NCBI GenBank assembly: GCA_027886185.1
Contig: WOAB01000233.1
Span: 620,001 to 684,000 of the forward strand
Length of the DNA stretch: 64,000 nucleotides
Direction: 5' to 3'
From: Rheum nobile
Taxonomy: Eukaryota > Streptophyta > Magnoliopsida > Caryophyllales > Polygonaceae
Under the pieces are notes generated by a model. That model saw only the letters and a list, made by a program, of their open reading frames with translations, was not told the origin of the DNA and did no database searches. Numbering within the stretch: the first letter of the stretch is position 1; the number at the start of each line of letters is the position of its first letter. Below, one piece after another: positions 20,484-31,551 of this stretch. The position numbers were made by a program, and so were the translations under genes.

Positions 20484-20754
20484 GAAAGGAGGAAACAGTA
20501 AAAAGTTGAAAAATTACCTTGGAAGGATATAAGTTGCTGCAGAGAAAAGATGGTGAAAGGAGGGATAAATGATGGAATATTTAAGAGAGGTAAACCGCCA
20601 CATCTCTGGTCAATATAGCGACCCAATTACATGGCGCCACGTCACCTGGACATCTGCAGAAAAATCGGAGCAAACGATTCTGCAGGTTATAAGATCAAAT
20701 TGTCCCATTAAACCGTCATCACCCTTTTCTGGCCCGCTTTGATCTTGGGGCAAT
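20484..20754 (-). promoter_or_regulatory. Upstream region of the K antisense gene and K polypurine tract
   Basis: Read on the minus strand, this is the region upstream of the antisense ORF: a TTAAATATT TATA-like box near 20580 and a pyrimidine-rich leader. On the plus strand 20741-20754 (GATCTTGGGGCAAT) is a purine-rich tract immediately before a TGTTGGGCC LTR start, as in Tat-clade elements. Confidence 0.4.
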
Positions 20755-21009
20755 TGTTGGGCCGTGATTTATTCAGTCTATTAGGCCGGCCTAAATGAGC
20801 AATAAGTAGGCTAAACCACCTTCTAAAAGGACTGTGAGGTGGAAGAGAACATTGGAGACGTTGGAGGGAATATCGGGAGATCGGTGGATGGTTGGACGAT
20901 TCCCGAGAATTTCGGGAAAACGGCTAGTTTAGTTTAGTTTAGAAATTAGCATAAATACGAGGCTCGATTAGCTTTGTAAAACACATGATCATTCTCTACT
21001 GAATACAAG

Positions 21010-22383
21010 TGACAGGGCTAAAGTCGTGATGCCTATCAAATAAATCCCAAAATACCTACTATGTAGTATAGCAAGCAAGTCAGGGTCGATCCCACAGAGA
21101 GTCAGGTTATCAACTTATGCAATTTGTTATCACCAACTAGGAACTAGGGGGGGGGGGGGGGTTGTTTGTGTTTCTCATAACAAGCAATAAGGAAACAAGT
21201 AAATAAGTTCGCAGGAAAAGGTTGTAAATATAATGGGAAAAAGCGCCACACTCAACAGAGATCCACACAACAATAGATAGGTCGATCACGGAATTCTATC
21301 AATCTCAAGTTCTCAACTTTCCTAAAGTTGTTCTTATCCCGATCCTAGATAACTATTAGTTCTACCAGCCCTAATAGTACTTATTACTAAATCAAATCCA
21401 AAAACCTTCAGAACTCAATAAAGCAATAGCATTTAACCAAGGATTAACAAGACACATGCAATAGAAACAACCCGTTACTATAAGCATGCAATTAACTCTC
21501 TCTCACGATGAAGTGCTCGGATCCCCTATACGCAACAATCGTGCTAGCCACTAGATATGCAACCCGAACCCGGAATCACAAGTCCTAGCAATTAGGAAGA
21601 TATCAATAAACCTAGGTGATCAATCTAGATAAATCAACATAAACCAATAATCAATCAAGCACAAGAGAATCAATCCAACTAGATAGGAAAACGAACAAGA
21701 GTAGAAAACTCACAACCAATCAATTGTTGGCTTCAAACTGTCAAGTGCAACAATGGAGGTTTAGTTTTCCATTAGGGTTTGTGAGAGGAGAAATATGAAA
21801 AGTGGAAACTAGGGTTAGAGAATCCTCCCTCCAAAAGAGTCTTAACCCTCACTTAAATACTAAGGAAATAATTCAGAAATAAAGAAAAGAAAAATAACAA
21901 ACTTGGAAACTAAGTCTCGAAATAAAATGAAACGGAAATAAGAAAACTCGTAAAAGACTTTCAGCGCGTCGCCACCGCGGGTGCGGTGGAACTCCAGTGT
22001 CTTCGGTCCAATTCTCTGACGACCTCGCCGCGGGTGTGGTGAGGCTGTCGCTGGGTGCGGCCATTATCCAGCAGCTTGTCTTCTTTCTGCTCCTTCCACC
22101 GCTGGCGGCGGTGGCCTTCGGCGCGGGTGCGGCAAGGCTCTAGAACGTCTCCTCGTCTATGGCTCTTCCTTGCAATCTCTCGCACCGCTCCTCAACTCGT
22201 CTCTTCACTCCTTTGGCGTCTTTCCTTGGTGTCTCCTAGATATCCAAAATCACTCAAACACCTCCATAAACACTAAACTTCGCCTCCAAACGCCTTGCAC
22301 ATGAATGTGCCTAGATCTACCCGAATGGCACCAATAAACTCTCTAATGACTCTTACTTAAGCCCTATAAAGTAGTACTTATCA
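21010..22383 (-). repeat. Element B 3' LTR (left copy, 1374 bp)
   Basis: Starts TGACAGGGC and ends ACTTATCA; closely similar to 26907-28292. It has a 14-base run of G at about 21147, where the other LTR has 7. It carries CCACCGCGGGTGCGGTGG once (21972), where the partner has it twice. PPT AAGCATGGGGGAGTT (minus strand) follows at 22384. Confidence 0.93.
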
Positions 22384-23140
22384 AACTCCCCCATGCTTAG
22401 ACCTTTGCTCGTCCTCGAGTAAACTAAAAGAAAGTCCACTCCTCCAATGAAGCACCCAAGGTCTCAGAAAGCATATCCTCCAACTAAGAGTCACCTAACC
22501 CATGCCAAAACTCCTGGCTCCAATCTCATCTACAACACATCATACTTGACAAGCTTAAGGGGCAAGCAGAATACTTCCCCCAAGCTTAACCCGGACATCC
22601 AAAAGCGTGAGTGACCTCTAATCCTAGCCTCCATCTATGACTTCTTATGACTCCCAAAGTGGTCTACCCGACAATCCTTCTTAGTCTCCCTTCTTATGTC
22701 GCCCCGTCGGTAAAATGAGATCCTAGAAACACTCCTTTTCTTTTCACTCATCATGCCTAGGAGCCCTTTCGGGTTTTCATCCTAGCCACTCATATTTTTT
22801 TCAAAGATGGGCTCACATATGCTCACATCACTCAGACACCATATTACCCCAGTCTAGCACTGGTCCGGGTCACCTATTTTTTACCTGAGTTGCCCTTTCG
22901 GGTTTTCAACTCATCCCAGGATTTTCTCTGCCTTTTCTCATCTTTTTTTTTTTTTTTTTTTGAAAACTCAAATGCAATGCAGAATCCGAAAACTGTACAA
23001 AAACAAACAGAGTAGAAACTAAAACTGTACATAACGATAAGTAATGAATGTACTCCCTCCCCCATGCTTGAAGTGCGCATTGTCCTCAATGTGTAAATAG
23101 AAGACAATCATAATAAAGGGGGGGAAAGAAAGTAAACTCA
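22384..23140 (-). other. Element B conserved non-coding block
   Basis: Same block as in A, C and I: PPT next to the LTR, CTCGTCCTCGAGTAAACTAA, two CCCTTTCGGGTTTTC phrases (about 22760 and 22893), then an internal CTCCCCCATGCTTGAAG polypurine copy with GCATTGTCCTCAATGT at about 23055-23095. A poly-T run lies at 22945-22962. No gene. Confidence 0.7.
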
Positions 23141-23359
23141 CTGCGGTGGTGGGCCCTGTGGCCAAGGGTACTGGCCGAAATACTGTGTCTGCTGCTCCCC
23201 TAGCCTCTGGAGCCGCTCATCCATCTACTCCAACCTCTCGTCATGCCTGTCCAACCGCTGGAAGGCCTGGCTCTGGAACCCGTCAAAACGGCTGTCAAAG
23301 CCCTGCTGCCAAGTCTGTTGCTGCAGACTCATCACCTCCATCTGGCGATACATCATATC

Positions 23360-24402
23360 CTACCATGGGTCCATAGGTGGGGCATCCGGGCCAGCAGCAT
23401 CCATCTCCTCATCCTCAGCCACAGCAGGGGCCTGGCTTGAGCTACCAGCAGCTCTCCTCCTCTGTCGAGTCCTGGCCCCCTCGTCCACAAAATCTGCCGC
23501 AACCGTCCCCAATGGAGTTGGGGTGGGGTCGGGCTGCATGTACCACCCTCTGTATGTGGAGCTGTATGGGATCTCTCTCGGGAGGAACATGAGGTGGCTC
23601 CTGTCAGAGTAGGAGCACCAGAATATCTGCTTCCTCGTCACCCGCAACATGTGATTCGCCTTCAGCTGGGTGACATCGAACACTTGCGAGAGGATGGGCT
23701 CCTCGCTATCCTCCACCTGGAGGGCTGTCTTAGCAATACGGGTGATCAAACCACCCTGAACAATGTCCCGCCTCTCTCCCCGGCTGATCCTCCGGAGGGC
23801 CTCGAGGATGAGCTTCAGCCAGTCTGGGACAAATGTAGCCTGGGGCAAGGCACAGTATAGCCAGTGGAGGTCCTTCAGGGGGACCTTGTTGTCCTCCTTG
23901 TGTCCCAACAGCGTCCCCATAATCAACTTGTGGAGCAGTCGCAGACATGGGTGAGTAAACTTGTTACTGTATTCGTCACCCACGTGGTATATCTGCCTAG
24001 TGGGTCCTACCCAGAAGTCAACCAGAGCGGCCTCGCTCGTTCCCTTCATCCACTCATCAGTGGGGGGCCTAGTTACCCCGATAGCAGCCCTCGCCTGCTC
24101 AGCGTCTACCGAGTACTCCTTCCCCTTATACTTGAATGCGATCGAGACAAGATTCTCACCATCCATGGTGAATCTAAACGTGGAGATGAAATGCCTCGAC
24201 AAAGTCTCGAATGTGGGGGCAGACACATCAACAAAACCCCCAGGCCCATCTTCTCCAGAAACATCTACGTGCAATCGAGTAGCCCCAGAGCCTCAAGAGT
24301 TCCCCTATCCAGGAACTTAGTCGGGACCACAACCCGCTTATTGACAATCACAAATTTCTCCTTCTCTGTATCGGTCATCCCGACTCTCCTCGATCTCGAC
24401 AT
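23360..24402 (-). pseudogene. ATHILA ORF-1 family protein of element B
   Basis: Starts at the ATG at 24402 (MSRSRRVGMTDTEK...VPTKFLDRGTLEALG). One frameshift near 24270 is needed to continue into HVDVSGEDGPGGF and on for about 300 codons. Matching family features are TFETLSRHFISTFRF, the ARAAIGV block, FTHPCLRLLHKLIMGTLLG, LHWLYCAL, a GGLITRIA motif and an acidic, Arg-rich tail ending PPMDPW. This is the ATHILA ORF-1 family of plant retrotransposons; its biochemical role is unknown. It lies downstream of gag on the same strand, roughly where pol and the 3' ORF would lie in a full element. Confidence 0.8.
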
Positions 24403-25300
24403 GCTGTGAATTAAAGATGGAGAGATCAAGAGGCAAAGAAGGACTCACGAAACGAAGATGGAGAAGCTGCTGGGGGTCTGCCGCGGGTGCGGTGAGGGTG
24501 GCGCCGGGTGTGGTCAAATAACAGAAAACAGGCACTGGTAGTCTCGTCGCGGGTGCGGTGAGAGGAATGTCGCCGGGTGCGGCTGCGGCGCTGGGCGATT
24601 TCTCGAGCGAGCGAAAATGGCTTCCTTGAATCTCCTTCGCCTTCCACGAGCCGGGGTTGGGTCTAGGGGTTGGGTCTCGGCTTGGGGAGGGTTGATTTGG
24701 CTTGGGTGGTTTAGATCCGTCGCGGGTGCGGTGGATCTTGGTGGGTGCGGTGTTATGGTTATGGGGTTGAAGGTGTGGTTTGGAGATGGGGTTTTTGGTG
24801 AGAAAGGTTGGATTTGCTGCGGGATTACGGATATGTGGAGGGAATGGCGAGATTTGGACGAGAAAGGTGTGGATTTGGTGAGTGTTTAGTGTGTGGGAGA
24901 ATTTTGGGTTGAGAGGAGGCAAAGGGAGTTCGTGAGGGGGATTGTGAGGAAGAGAGGTGAGGAAGAGGGGTTAGGTTAGAGAAGGAGAGGAATGAGGTAG
25001 TACCGGCCGGGGCCCACACATTTTATTTTATTTTATTTTTTATTTTTATTTTTGAACGGTGCTACATGGGGCTTGCCGCGGGTGCGGTGATGTGGCCACC
25101 GGGTGCGGTGGGCCTCCAGGAACTCCATTCGTCTTATTCTTCGAACTTGCAAGTTAGTTCGCAGGCGAAATCGAAAAGAAAGAAAACAACTACCTAACTA
25201 AGCTCTGAAAGATGAAAAGACAAAAGAAAAGGAAAGAAAGCAATACCTCGGGTTGCCTCCCGGATAGCGCCTTAGTTATTGTCGTGGCTTGACATCCTAC
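24403..25300 (-). other. Element B region between protease remnant and ORF-1
   Basis: Holds dyad motifs of the CCGCGGGTGCGG type at about 24480, 24547, 24720, 25078 and 25096, and a T-rich run at 25020-25050. A 194-codon minus-strand frame (24338-24922) is Pro/Thr-rich, includes translated motif copies and overlaps ORF-1; I do not count it as a gene. This may be the promoter or leader of ORF-1 (inference). Confidence 0.5.
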
Positions 25301-25307
25301 TCCAACC

Positions 25308-25775
25308 TCAACTTGGGTTGCCCATAGCAACTGAACTCTTGGGGTCTATGTCAGGGGGATTCCTCTTTGTATATTCCATGTCGAGCTTGACCCCCGTCCT
25401 CCTGCACTTCATGATGGGTGGACCGCTTTTCTTATCTATGAATGCACTTACCATCTTTCGAAATGGTCTACCCAGCATCTCAGGGCATGTATGCTTATCT
25501 TGCCCCGTATCGAGCATATAAAGATTCACCACTTGAATCAAGGCCTCCTTCTTATGCTTTCCCTTCGGTTTATTTTTTATCAAGCACGGCACCTTTAACA
25601 TTTCCTTGCAGCGAGGGGTGCTGTCAGCCAGTATGACCAAGGGAACGGTTTTAATGTAGTCACTGAAGGCCTCATAGATATCCTCGTTGTTCTTTAGCTT
25701 TTGAGTAACTCGAGAAGCCTCAAGGAAGGGTGCGACGGGGTGCAGCGAGACAAGCGGGAAGTAGTTGAGACGCAC
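25308..25775 (-). pseudogene. Element B truncated gag-pol spacer and protease remnant
   Basis: In frame with the gag piece upstream but separated by stops. It keeps the Athila spacer (NYFPLVSLHPVAPFLEA, then EDIYEAFSDY) and the end of protease (YMLDTGQDKHTCPEMLGRPF). The active-site segment (DLGAS in element A) is deleted: sequence jumps from the Lys-rich KPKGKHKKEALIQV to YMLDTG. Element C carries the same junction. It cannot encode a working protease. Confidence 0.82.
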
Positions 25776-25907
25776 AAATTCATCATAGGCAGCCTCCAGA
25801 GGATCGGGGACTGCCGGGGCATCTTTGAGAGGGGCGGGCGTCGCAGGATCGTTTCCTCAATCGCGGCTCTCCTCCTCTTGGTCACTGAATTCCTCCAGTC
25901 CCAAAAA

Positions 25908-26801
25908 TTATTCTTCCTCAGAAAGCACCTTGCGGTCCCAAATATCGTCTGGAAGGCCCATCTCCTTGAGCGCCTCTGGGAATGGGGCGGGTGGCTTCTC
26001 GGAACCGAGAGAAGGAAAGTATGGACGAACGTAGGTGTCCACATAAGGCTCAGCAACAACTCCAGAAGTCTCGCCGCGGGTGCGGCCAGAGGTCACCGCC
26101 GGGTGCGGTGGATCCCTAGAATTTTCTCGAGAAACAGTACCGCCACCGCTGGGTGCGGTGGGTGCCGCGGTGGGTGCCACCGCGGGGTGCGGTGAACTTG
26201 ACAGAACATTCTGTCCCTCCTTTTCATGCTCGCCGCAGGTGTGGTCACCTTGCCGCTGGGTGCGGTCATTTTCCAGAATACCCTCTTTTCCTGAGTCGTC
26301 CTCTTCAGCACTAGGATCGACATGCAATTGCTTTCCACTTCTAAGGGTTACCGCGCTAACGTTTTCCCTCGGGTTCACTACCGTTTGAGATGGTAGATTT
26401 CTCGAAGTCCGCTGATCAATCCTTGTAATCGCCTCAGCCATATGTCCCATCTGTGTCTCAAGGTTCTTGATACTCGACGTCGTAGCTTGGACGTGAGTGC
26501 TGAAATGTTTATCCAGAGCTTGGAGCATATCTTCAGTTGACATGGAGGGACTAGGATTGGAAACTGGTGGGCTATGCTCATAGGCCGGATTGTACTGCTG
26601 TGGAGCACCCTGTTGGTAGAACGATTGTGGCTCCGGGTAGAACTCCTGGTAGTCATGACCATATGGAGGGTATTGTTGGTACCCATAACTCGAATTGGGG
26701 TGATCTCTCCACCCTGGAGTGTATGCGTAGGAGTATGGGTCATATTGCGGCTCTCCCCAGAAATCCATATCTAAATCAAAATCAAAACAAAGAAAATACA
26801 A
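25908..26801 (-). pseudogene. Element B gag C-terminal part
   Basis: About 298 codons. It lacks the capsid domain and zinc knuckle present in element A. Recognisable blocks are YDPYSYAYTPGWRDHPN, a Tyr/Gln/Pro-rich stretch, a helix SIKNLETQMGHMAEAI, the Athila-lineage LPSQTVVNPRENVSAVTLRSGK, a linker made of translated dyad motifs (HPAVAPTAAPTAPSGG), and YVRPYFPSL...PPAPFPEALK. The last block is present again, degenerate, in the next fragment (FVRLNYFPL...VAPFLEA), suggesting a short internal duplication. A start like MVHTRA is degenerate (ACG for ATG) near 26834. Confidence 0.8.
26068..26278 (-). repeat. Dyad-motif array in element B gag
   Basis: Seven to eight copies of CCGCGGGTGCGG-like motifs (for example 26075, 26097, 26148, 26180, 26230, 26253), mostly 20-22 bp apart or multiples of that, alternating strong and weak matches. 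Same motif type as in this element's LTRs. Confidence 0.8.
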
Positions 26802-26884
26802 AAATCAGTAGCACGGATGTGGACCGTAAGATAGGTCCACACCAAGGTTGGTAACAAACAAATCACAAAAACATAAAATTTGAC

Positions 26885-26903
26885 TCCCCGGCAACGGCGC
26901 CAA
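26885..26903 (-). other. Element B primer-binding site (tRNA-Asp)
   Basis: Minus strand TGGCGCCGTTGCCGGGGA, complementary to the last 18 bases of tRNA-Asp, sits three bases from the right LTR. It defines the right LTR as the 5' LTR. Confidence 0.9.
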
Positions 26904-26906
26904 ATT

Positions 26907-28292
26907 TGACAGGGCTAAAGTCGTGATGCCTATCAAATAAATCCCAAAATACCTACTAAGTAGTATAGCAAGCAAGTCAGGGTCGATCCCACAGAGAGTC
27001 AGGTTATCAACTTATGCAATTTGTTATCACCAACTAGGAACTAGGGGGGGGTTGTTTGTGTTTCTCATAACAAGCAATAAGGAAACAAGTAAATAAGTTC
27101 GCAGGAAAAGGTTGTAAATATAATGGGAAAAAGTGCCACACTCAACAGAGATCCACACAACAATAGATAGGTCGATCACGGAATTCTATCAATCTCAAGT
27201 TCTCAACTTTCCTAAAGTTGTTCTTATCCCGATCCTAGATAACTATTAGTTCTACCAGCCCTAATAGTACTTATTACTAAATCAAATCCGAAAACCTTCA
27301 GAACTCAATAAAGCAATAGCATTCAACCAAGGATTAACAAGACACATGCAATAGAAACAACCCGTTACTATAAGCATGCAATTAACTCTCTCTCACGATG
27401 AAGCGCTCGGATCCCCTATACGCAACAATCGTGCTAGCCACTAGATATGCAACCCGAACCCGGAATCACAAGTCCTAGCAATTAGGAAGATATCAATAAA
27501 CCTAGGTGATCAATCTAGATAAATAAACATAAACCAATAATCAATCAAGCACAAGAGAATCAATCCAACTAGATAGGAAAACAAACAAGAGTAGAAAACT
27601 CACAACCAATCAACTGTTGGCTTCAAACTGTCAAGTGCAACAATGGAGGTTTAGCTCTCCATTAGGGTTTGTGAGAGGAGAAATATGAAAAGTGGCAACT
27701 AGGGTTAGAGAATCCTCCCTCCAAAAGAGTCTTAACCCTCACTTAAATACTAAGGAAATAATTCAGAAATAAAGAAAAGAAAATAACAAACTTGGAAACT
27801 AAGTCTCGAAATAAAATGAAACGGAAATAAGAAAACTCGTAAAAGACTTTCAGCGCGTCGCCACCGCGGGTGCGGTGGCTCCACCGCGGGTGCGGTGGAA
27901 CTCCAGTGTCTTCAGTCCAATTCTCTGACGACCTCGCCGCGGGTGCGGTGAGGCTGCCGCTGGGTGCGGCCATTATCCAGCAGCTTGTCTTCTTTCTGCT
28001 CCTTCCACCGCTGGCGGCGGTGGCCTTCGGCACGGGTGGGGCAAGGCTCCAGAACGTCTCCTCGTCTATGGCTCTTCCTTGCAATCTCTCGCACCGCTCC
28101 TCAACTCGTCTCTTCACTCCTTTGGCGTCTTTCCTTGGTGTCTCCTAGATATCCAAAATCACTCAAACACCTCCATAAACACTAAACTTCGCCTCCAAAT
28201 GCCTTGCACATGAATGTGCCTAGATCTACCCAAATGGCACCAATAAACCCTCTAATGACTCTTACTTAAGCCCTACAAAGTAGTGCTTATCA
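26907..28292 (-). repeat. Element B 5' LTR (right copy, 1386 bp)
   Basis: Pairs with 21010-22383. It contains an extra 20-bp unit: CCACCGCGGGTGCGGTGG occurs at 27861 and again at 27881. Further motifs lie at about 27936, 27957, 28007 and 28030. Confidence 0.93.
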
Positions 28293-28485
28293 ACAAGCTA
28301 TAATTCGTTACTTTCTCTCTCGTTATCGCAATTATCATCTAGCTCGGTTCTCTATTCCTATATTAAGGCGATCGACAGTTAAATCTCTAGTTGATTTGGA
28401 TTGTCTTGATACTTTTGATCTAATTGTTGTCTAGTTGCCCTTCTTAAGGCGATTCAGGTCGGTTCGGTCTTTTCGCCCCAAAACA

Positions 28486-29717
28486 ATGTCCAAGCTTCTC
28501 GCGTCGCGTCAATGATAACAAGGTCAATCAAAGGTGTCGGAGGTGTTGAAGACATAGTCGAGGACGTCGAAGCAGATGTAGTTGATGTAATAGACTCTTT
28601 ATGTAGCATAAGCCAAGTAGAATAGAAAAGTGTACTTTTTTGTGAACGAGTAATACAATCTTCTCCTTTTGACCCCAATGCTTGCTTTCTCATTGGTTTG
28701 CCATATGCCTTTATTTCGACGTGTTTATCAAAAGTTAATGGAAGTGTCTATACGCTTAAAGATTTACTATAGACATGCCTAGAGAACGTTTTTTTCTTGA
28801 TCGATTTTCCCCTGCAACTTCGTTGAGAGGTAGCAGGCGCAAATACTTATACTTCTAAGGTGATGCATAAGATATGTTACCTAGGGTAAGTATGCCATCA
28901 TCGAACGTAGATAGAGATGGAGTTGTTGTTGAAATTCCAAGAGTCACGGGGTCAAGAGCTTCGCAATTTACAGCTTGATCACGAAGCTTATGTTGTAATC
29001 TGTGTAGATGACTGTCGAGGTTATGGCGATGTAGAGACGTGAGAGAGAGATCGCGGGACTCGCGTCGCGATGATAATAGGTGACCGTCAGGGGTCATGGT
29101 GTCATAGAGACGAGAGAGAGATTGCTGATTTCGCGTCGCGATAGTAATAGGTGACCGTCTGGGGTCATGGCGTCGTAGAGACGAGATAGATCACGAGATT
29201 CGCGTCGCGATAGTAATAGGTGATCGTCAGGGGTCATGGTGTCGTAGAGACGAGAGAGAGATCGCGGGATTGGAGTCGTGGTAATATTAAGTGACCGTTA
29301 GGGGTCATGGCGTCGTAGAGACAAGAGAGAGATCGCGGGATTCACGTTGCGATAGTAATAAGTGACTGTCAGGGGTCATGGCGCCGTAGAGACGAGAAAG
29401 ATAGTGTCACGGCACTACCCAATGGATGTAACCGATATAGCTGGGGGTGTCACGATGGAGCATAGATATAACAAGAGGGGTTCTCGACCATGCGTAGCCG
29501 CAGGGGCAATTGTTTAAAGTTGATTGTCGGGTCAAGGACCCATTCCCATATACCGTATAGGCATTACCGACAAAGTCAAGGATATGTTGAAGAAGTGCGA
29601 TACAGCTAATCCAGCTAGACATATTTTCTTTCTTTGTGGGTGTCCCCTTTTTTTCTTTTCATTTCTTTCCCAAGCTGGGGCCGCGTAAACACCTAGACGA
29701 TATCACTCGTCCCAGCG
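28486..29717 (-). other. 3' untranslated part of element E
   Basis: No gene. It lies downstream of the E integrase on the minus strand once the J LTR is removed, and contains a tandem array at 29018-29405. Small frames here (28454-28693, 28855-29097, 29407-29622, minus) are unrecognised. Assignment to E rests on continuity across the J insertion. Confidence 0.4.
29018..29405. repeat. Tandem repeat, about 62 bp, six copies
   Basis: The unit contains GTGACCGTCAGGGGTCATGG, CGTAGAGACGAGAGAGAGAT and a TCGCGTCGCGATAGTAATAG segment, repeated about six times with a few differences per copy. Tandem repeats in the region between pol and the 3' LTR are common in Tat-clade elements, which fits its location. 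Confidence 0.85.
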
Positions 29718-31551
29718 TGTAATAACCCTCATTTTATCATAAGAGCATTAATGTAATTCCTATATATTTTATTTTGATAATAATAAAAGTTATGAAATAT
29801 ATTTTATTTTCTTTTAGATGAGTAATTTAAATTTTCATTAACTTAAGTTCAAAAGTTAGGTTAAGATAATTTTTTGAACAAATTATCAAATGGGTTATAA
29901 TAGTATGAGTAGAAATAAATAATTAAGTATAACCATGAATGTGGTTTTGGAATTTTTTTTAGATATATATGAGTTATTATGTTTATCCATGAGAGGATAA
30001 AATAATAATTAACCTAAGTAGGTTACCTCTCTAAGTCATGAAATATTTAAATTATGTTAATTTATGTTAATATTAATTTAAATAAAATTATCTTGTTAAA
30101 CATTAAATATATATAAAGTAAGAAAAATAGAATGTTAATTGAGAATTAAATATAGTTAAGTTATAATAATGCACAACTTAAGCTTGAATTAATTCAAATT
30201 ATGAGAATTAATTCAAATTTCACTCTTCATAAATTTGGTTTAGAATGTATATATAAACTTTGGGTAAGATTATATATATGTTTGGGCAAATTTCAAATTT
30301 TTTGAAAAGTGAAACAAGAGCATTTTTGCCACAACTTGAAAAATTGGGCAAAAATGTGCAAATAAGCCCAAGAATAGGCAGCCACGACCAGCTCCTTCTT
30401 CACCATGGCAGCCAAGCTTCCAAGCTCCATCCATGGAGTTTTGGCTCGGTTTTTCATCCCGTTTTCTTCAATTGACCCATGGGCTTTGAAGATACACTTA
30501 TCCTAAACCAAATCATATCAAAATCGGAATTTATAACCGCTTAGACTGATAGAATTTTATCTTCAAAGGTAAACATCCCGGTAATTTAGAAAGTTCGGTA
30601 AAATCTAAAATTGGGTCTCGTTTGTGATCGGTTTTGGCCAAAACGTGTGGGGTTGGAAAGCTATATCTAAGGGATTCAAAACCCCTATAAATACCCCTCA
30701 CCCATTGAAGGAATTTACCTAATTTCAAGCCTTAGGTTTTCGGTAGTACACAAAACATTCCTGCACTTGCATAAGCAATTGCTCTTTCAATTAGGCACCT
30801 CTAGTTACACGTTACATATCAAAATCTTATTCTTGAAGTCTAGTTTCTATTGCCACCAACCACGCATCATTTGGAGTTCGGACGAGCGAGATACGAAGCA
30901 AACAACGAGAGGATGTCGACAATAACAAACCGAACGAATTCGGTAATGGCTAATTCATACCCCTATTCGGTTTTTGTCCAATTAATCATGATTATGTATG
31001 CTAATTGAGGTTAATTTGATACATATTGGGTTAATTTAATTTTAGAAGTATTAAAATTAAATTAATTATATCTATTGATATTATCTTAAATTGTAAGTTG
31101 TTAAGGAATAACACTACAATTGGATAATGTGTTGGATTATTTGAGATGATAAATAAATTGAGTAATTTATTTATTTATACTATGATTATTTAGAATATAC
31201 GACTAATTTATTATTAATATCGTACAGATAATCGTTATGTTGAGAAGTCTTGAAATTGATTTATTTAGAGTTAAATGAATCCAATTAAAAATCGAGACTT
31301 GTATCCTTGAATGTCATTATTGAATAAATTATCTAATAATAATTTATTTATGTTGTGTGATTTGGGTACATCTCAGAATCGCTTTTGGAACGGAAATAAA
31401 GTAGGGAGCCAATTTACTTTTCAAAAGCAATCATCTTCATTACGCCGTTCAAGCTCTTCGTAATCCAAAACAATTGGTGGTTCACTCTTGGAATTTATTC
31501 CATTGTTTTCTTAATTGATAATTAATCTATTGTCTTAATTAAGTTGGGATG

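Larger units (their letters stand above)
21010..28292 (-). mobile_element. Element B: Athila-like retrotransposon with gag remnant and ORF-1
   Basis: LTRs at 21010-22383 and 26907-28292 flanked by a perfect ACAAG duplication (21005-21009 and 28293-28297). The tRNA-Asp PBS adjoins the right LTR, so the element reads on the minus strand. Order: 5' LTR, PBS, gag C-terminal part, truncated protease region, Athila ORF-1, conserved non-coding block, PPT, 3' LTR. The capsid domain of gag, the protease active site and all of RT/integrase are absent. It lies inside the K LTR. Confidence 0.93.
20755..28485 (+). repeat. Element K 3' LTR, interrupted by element B
   Basis: Proposed LTR in two parts, 20755-21009 and 28298-28485 (about 443 bp without element B and its duplication). 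It starts TGTTGGGCC after a purine tract and ends CCCCAAAACA, with TGTT/AACA as inverted ends. A TATA-like CATAAATACG at about 20950 precedes the insertion point. Its partner LTR was not found, so the assignment rests on the ends, the PPT and the antisense gene next to it. Confidence 0.45.

Noticed and set aside
24338..24922. 194-codon minus-strand frame upstream of ORF-1
   Set aside because: Pro/Thr-rich, includes translated dyad motifs, overlaps the start of ORF-1 in another frame and has no recognisable domain.
26885..26903. tRNA-like sequence next to the element B LTR
   Set aside because: Only the last 18 bases of tRNA-Asp are present, so it is a normal PBS, unlike the full tRNA in element C.
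29018..29405. Possible CRISPR-like repeat array
   Set aside because: Units are direct tandem copies without unique spacers, and the genome is a plant's.
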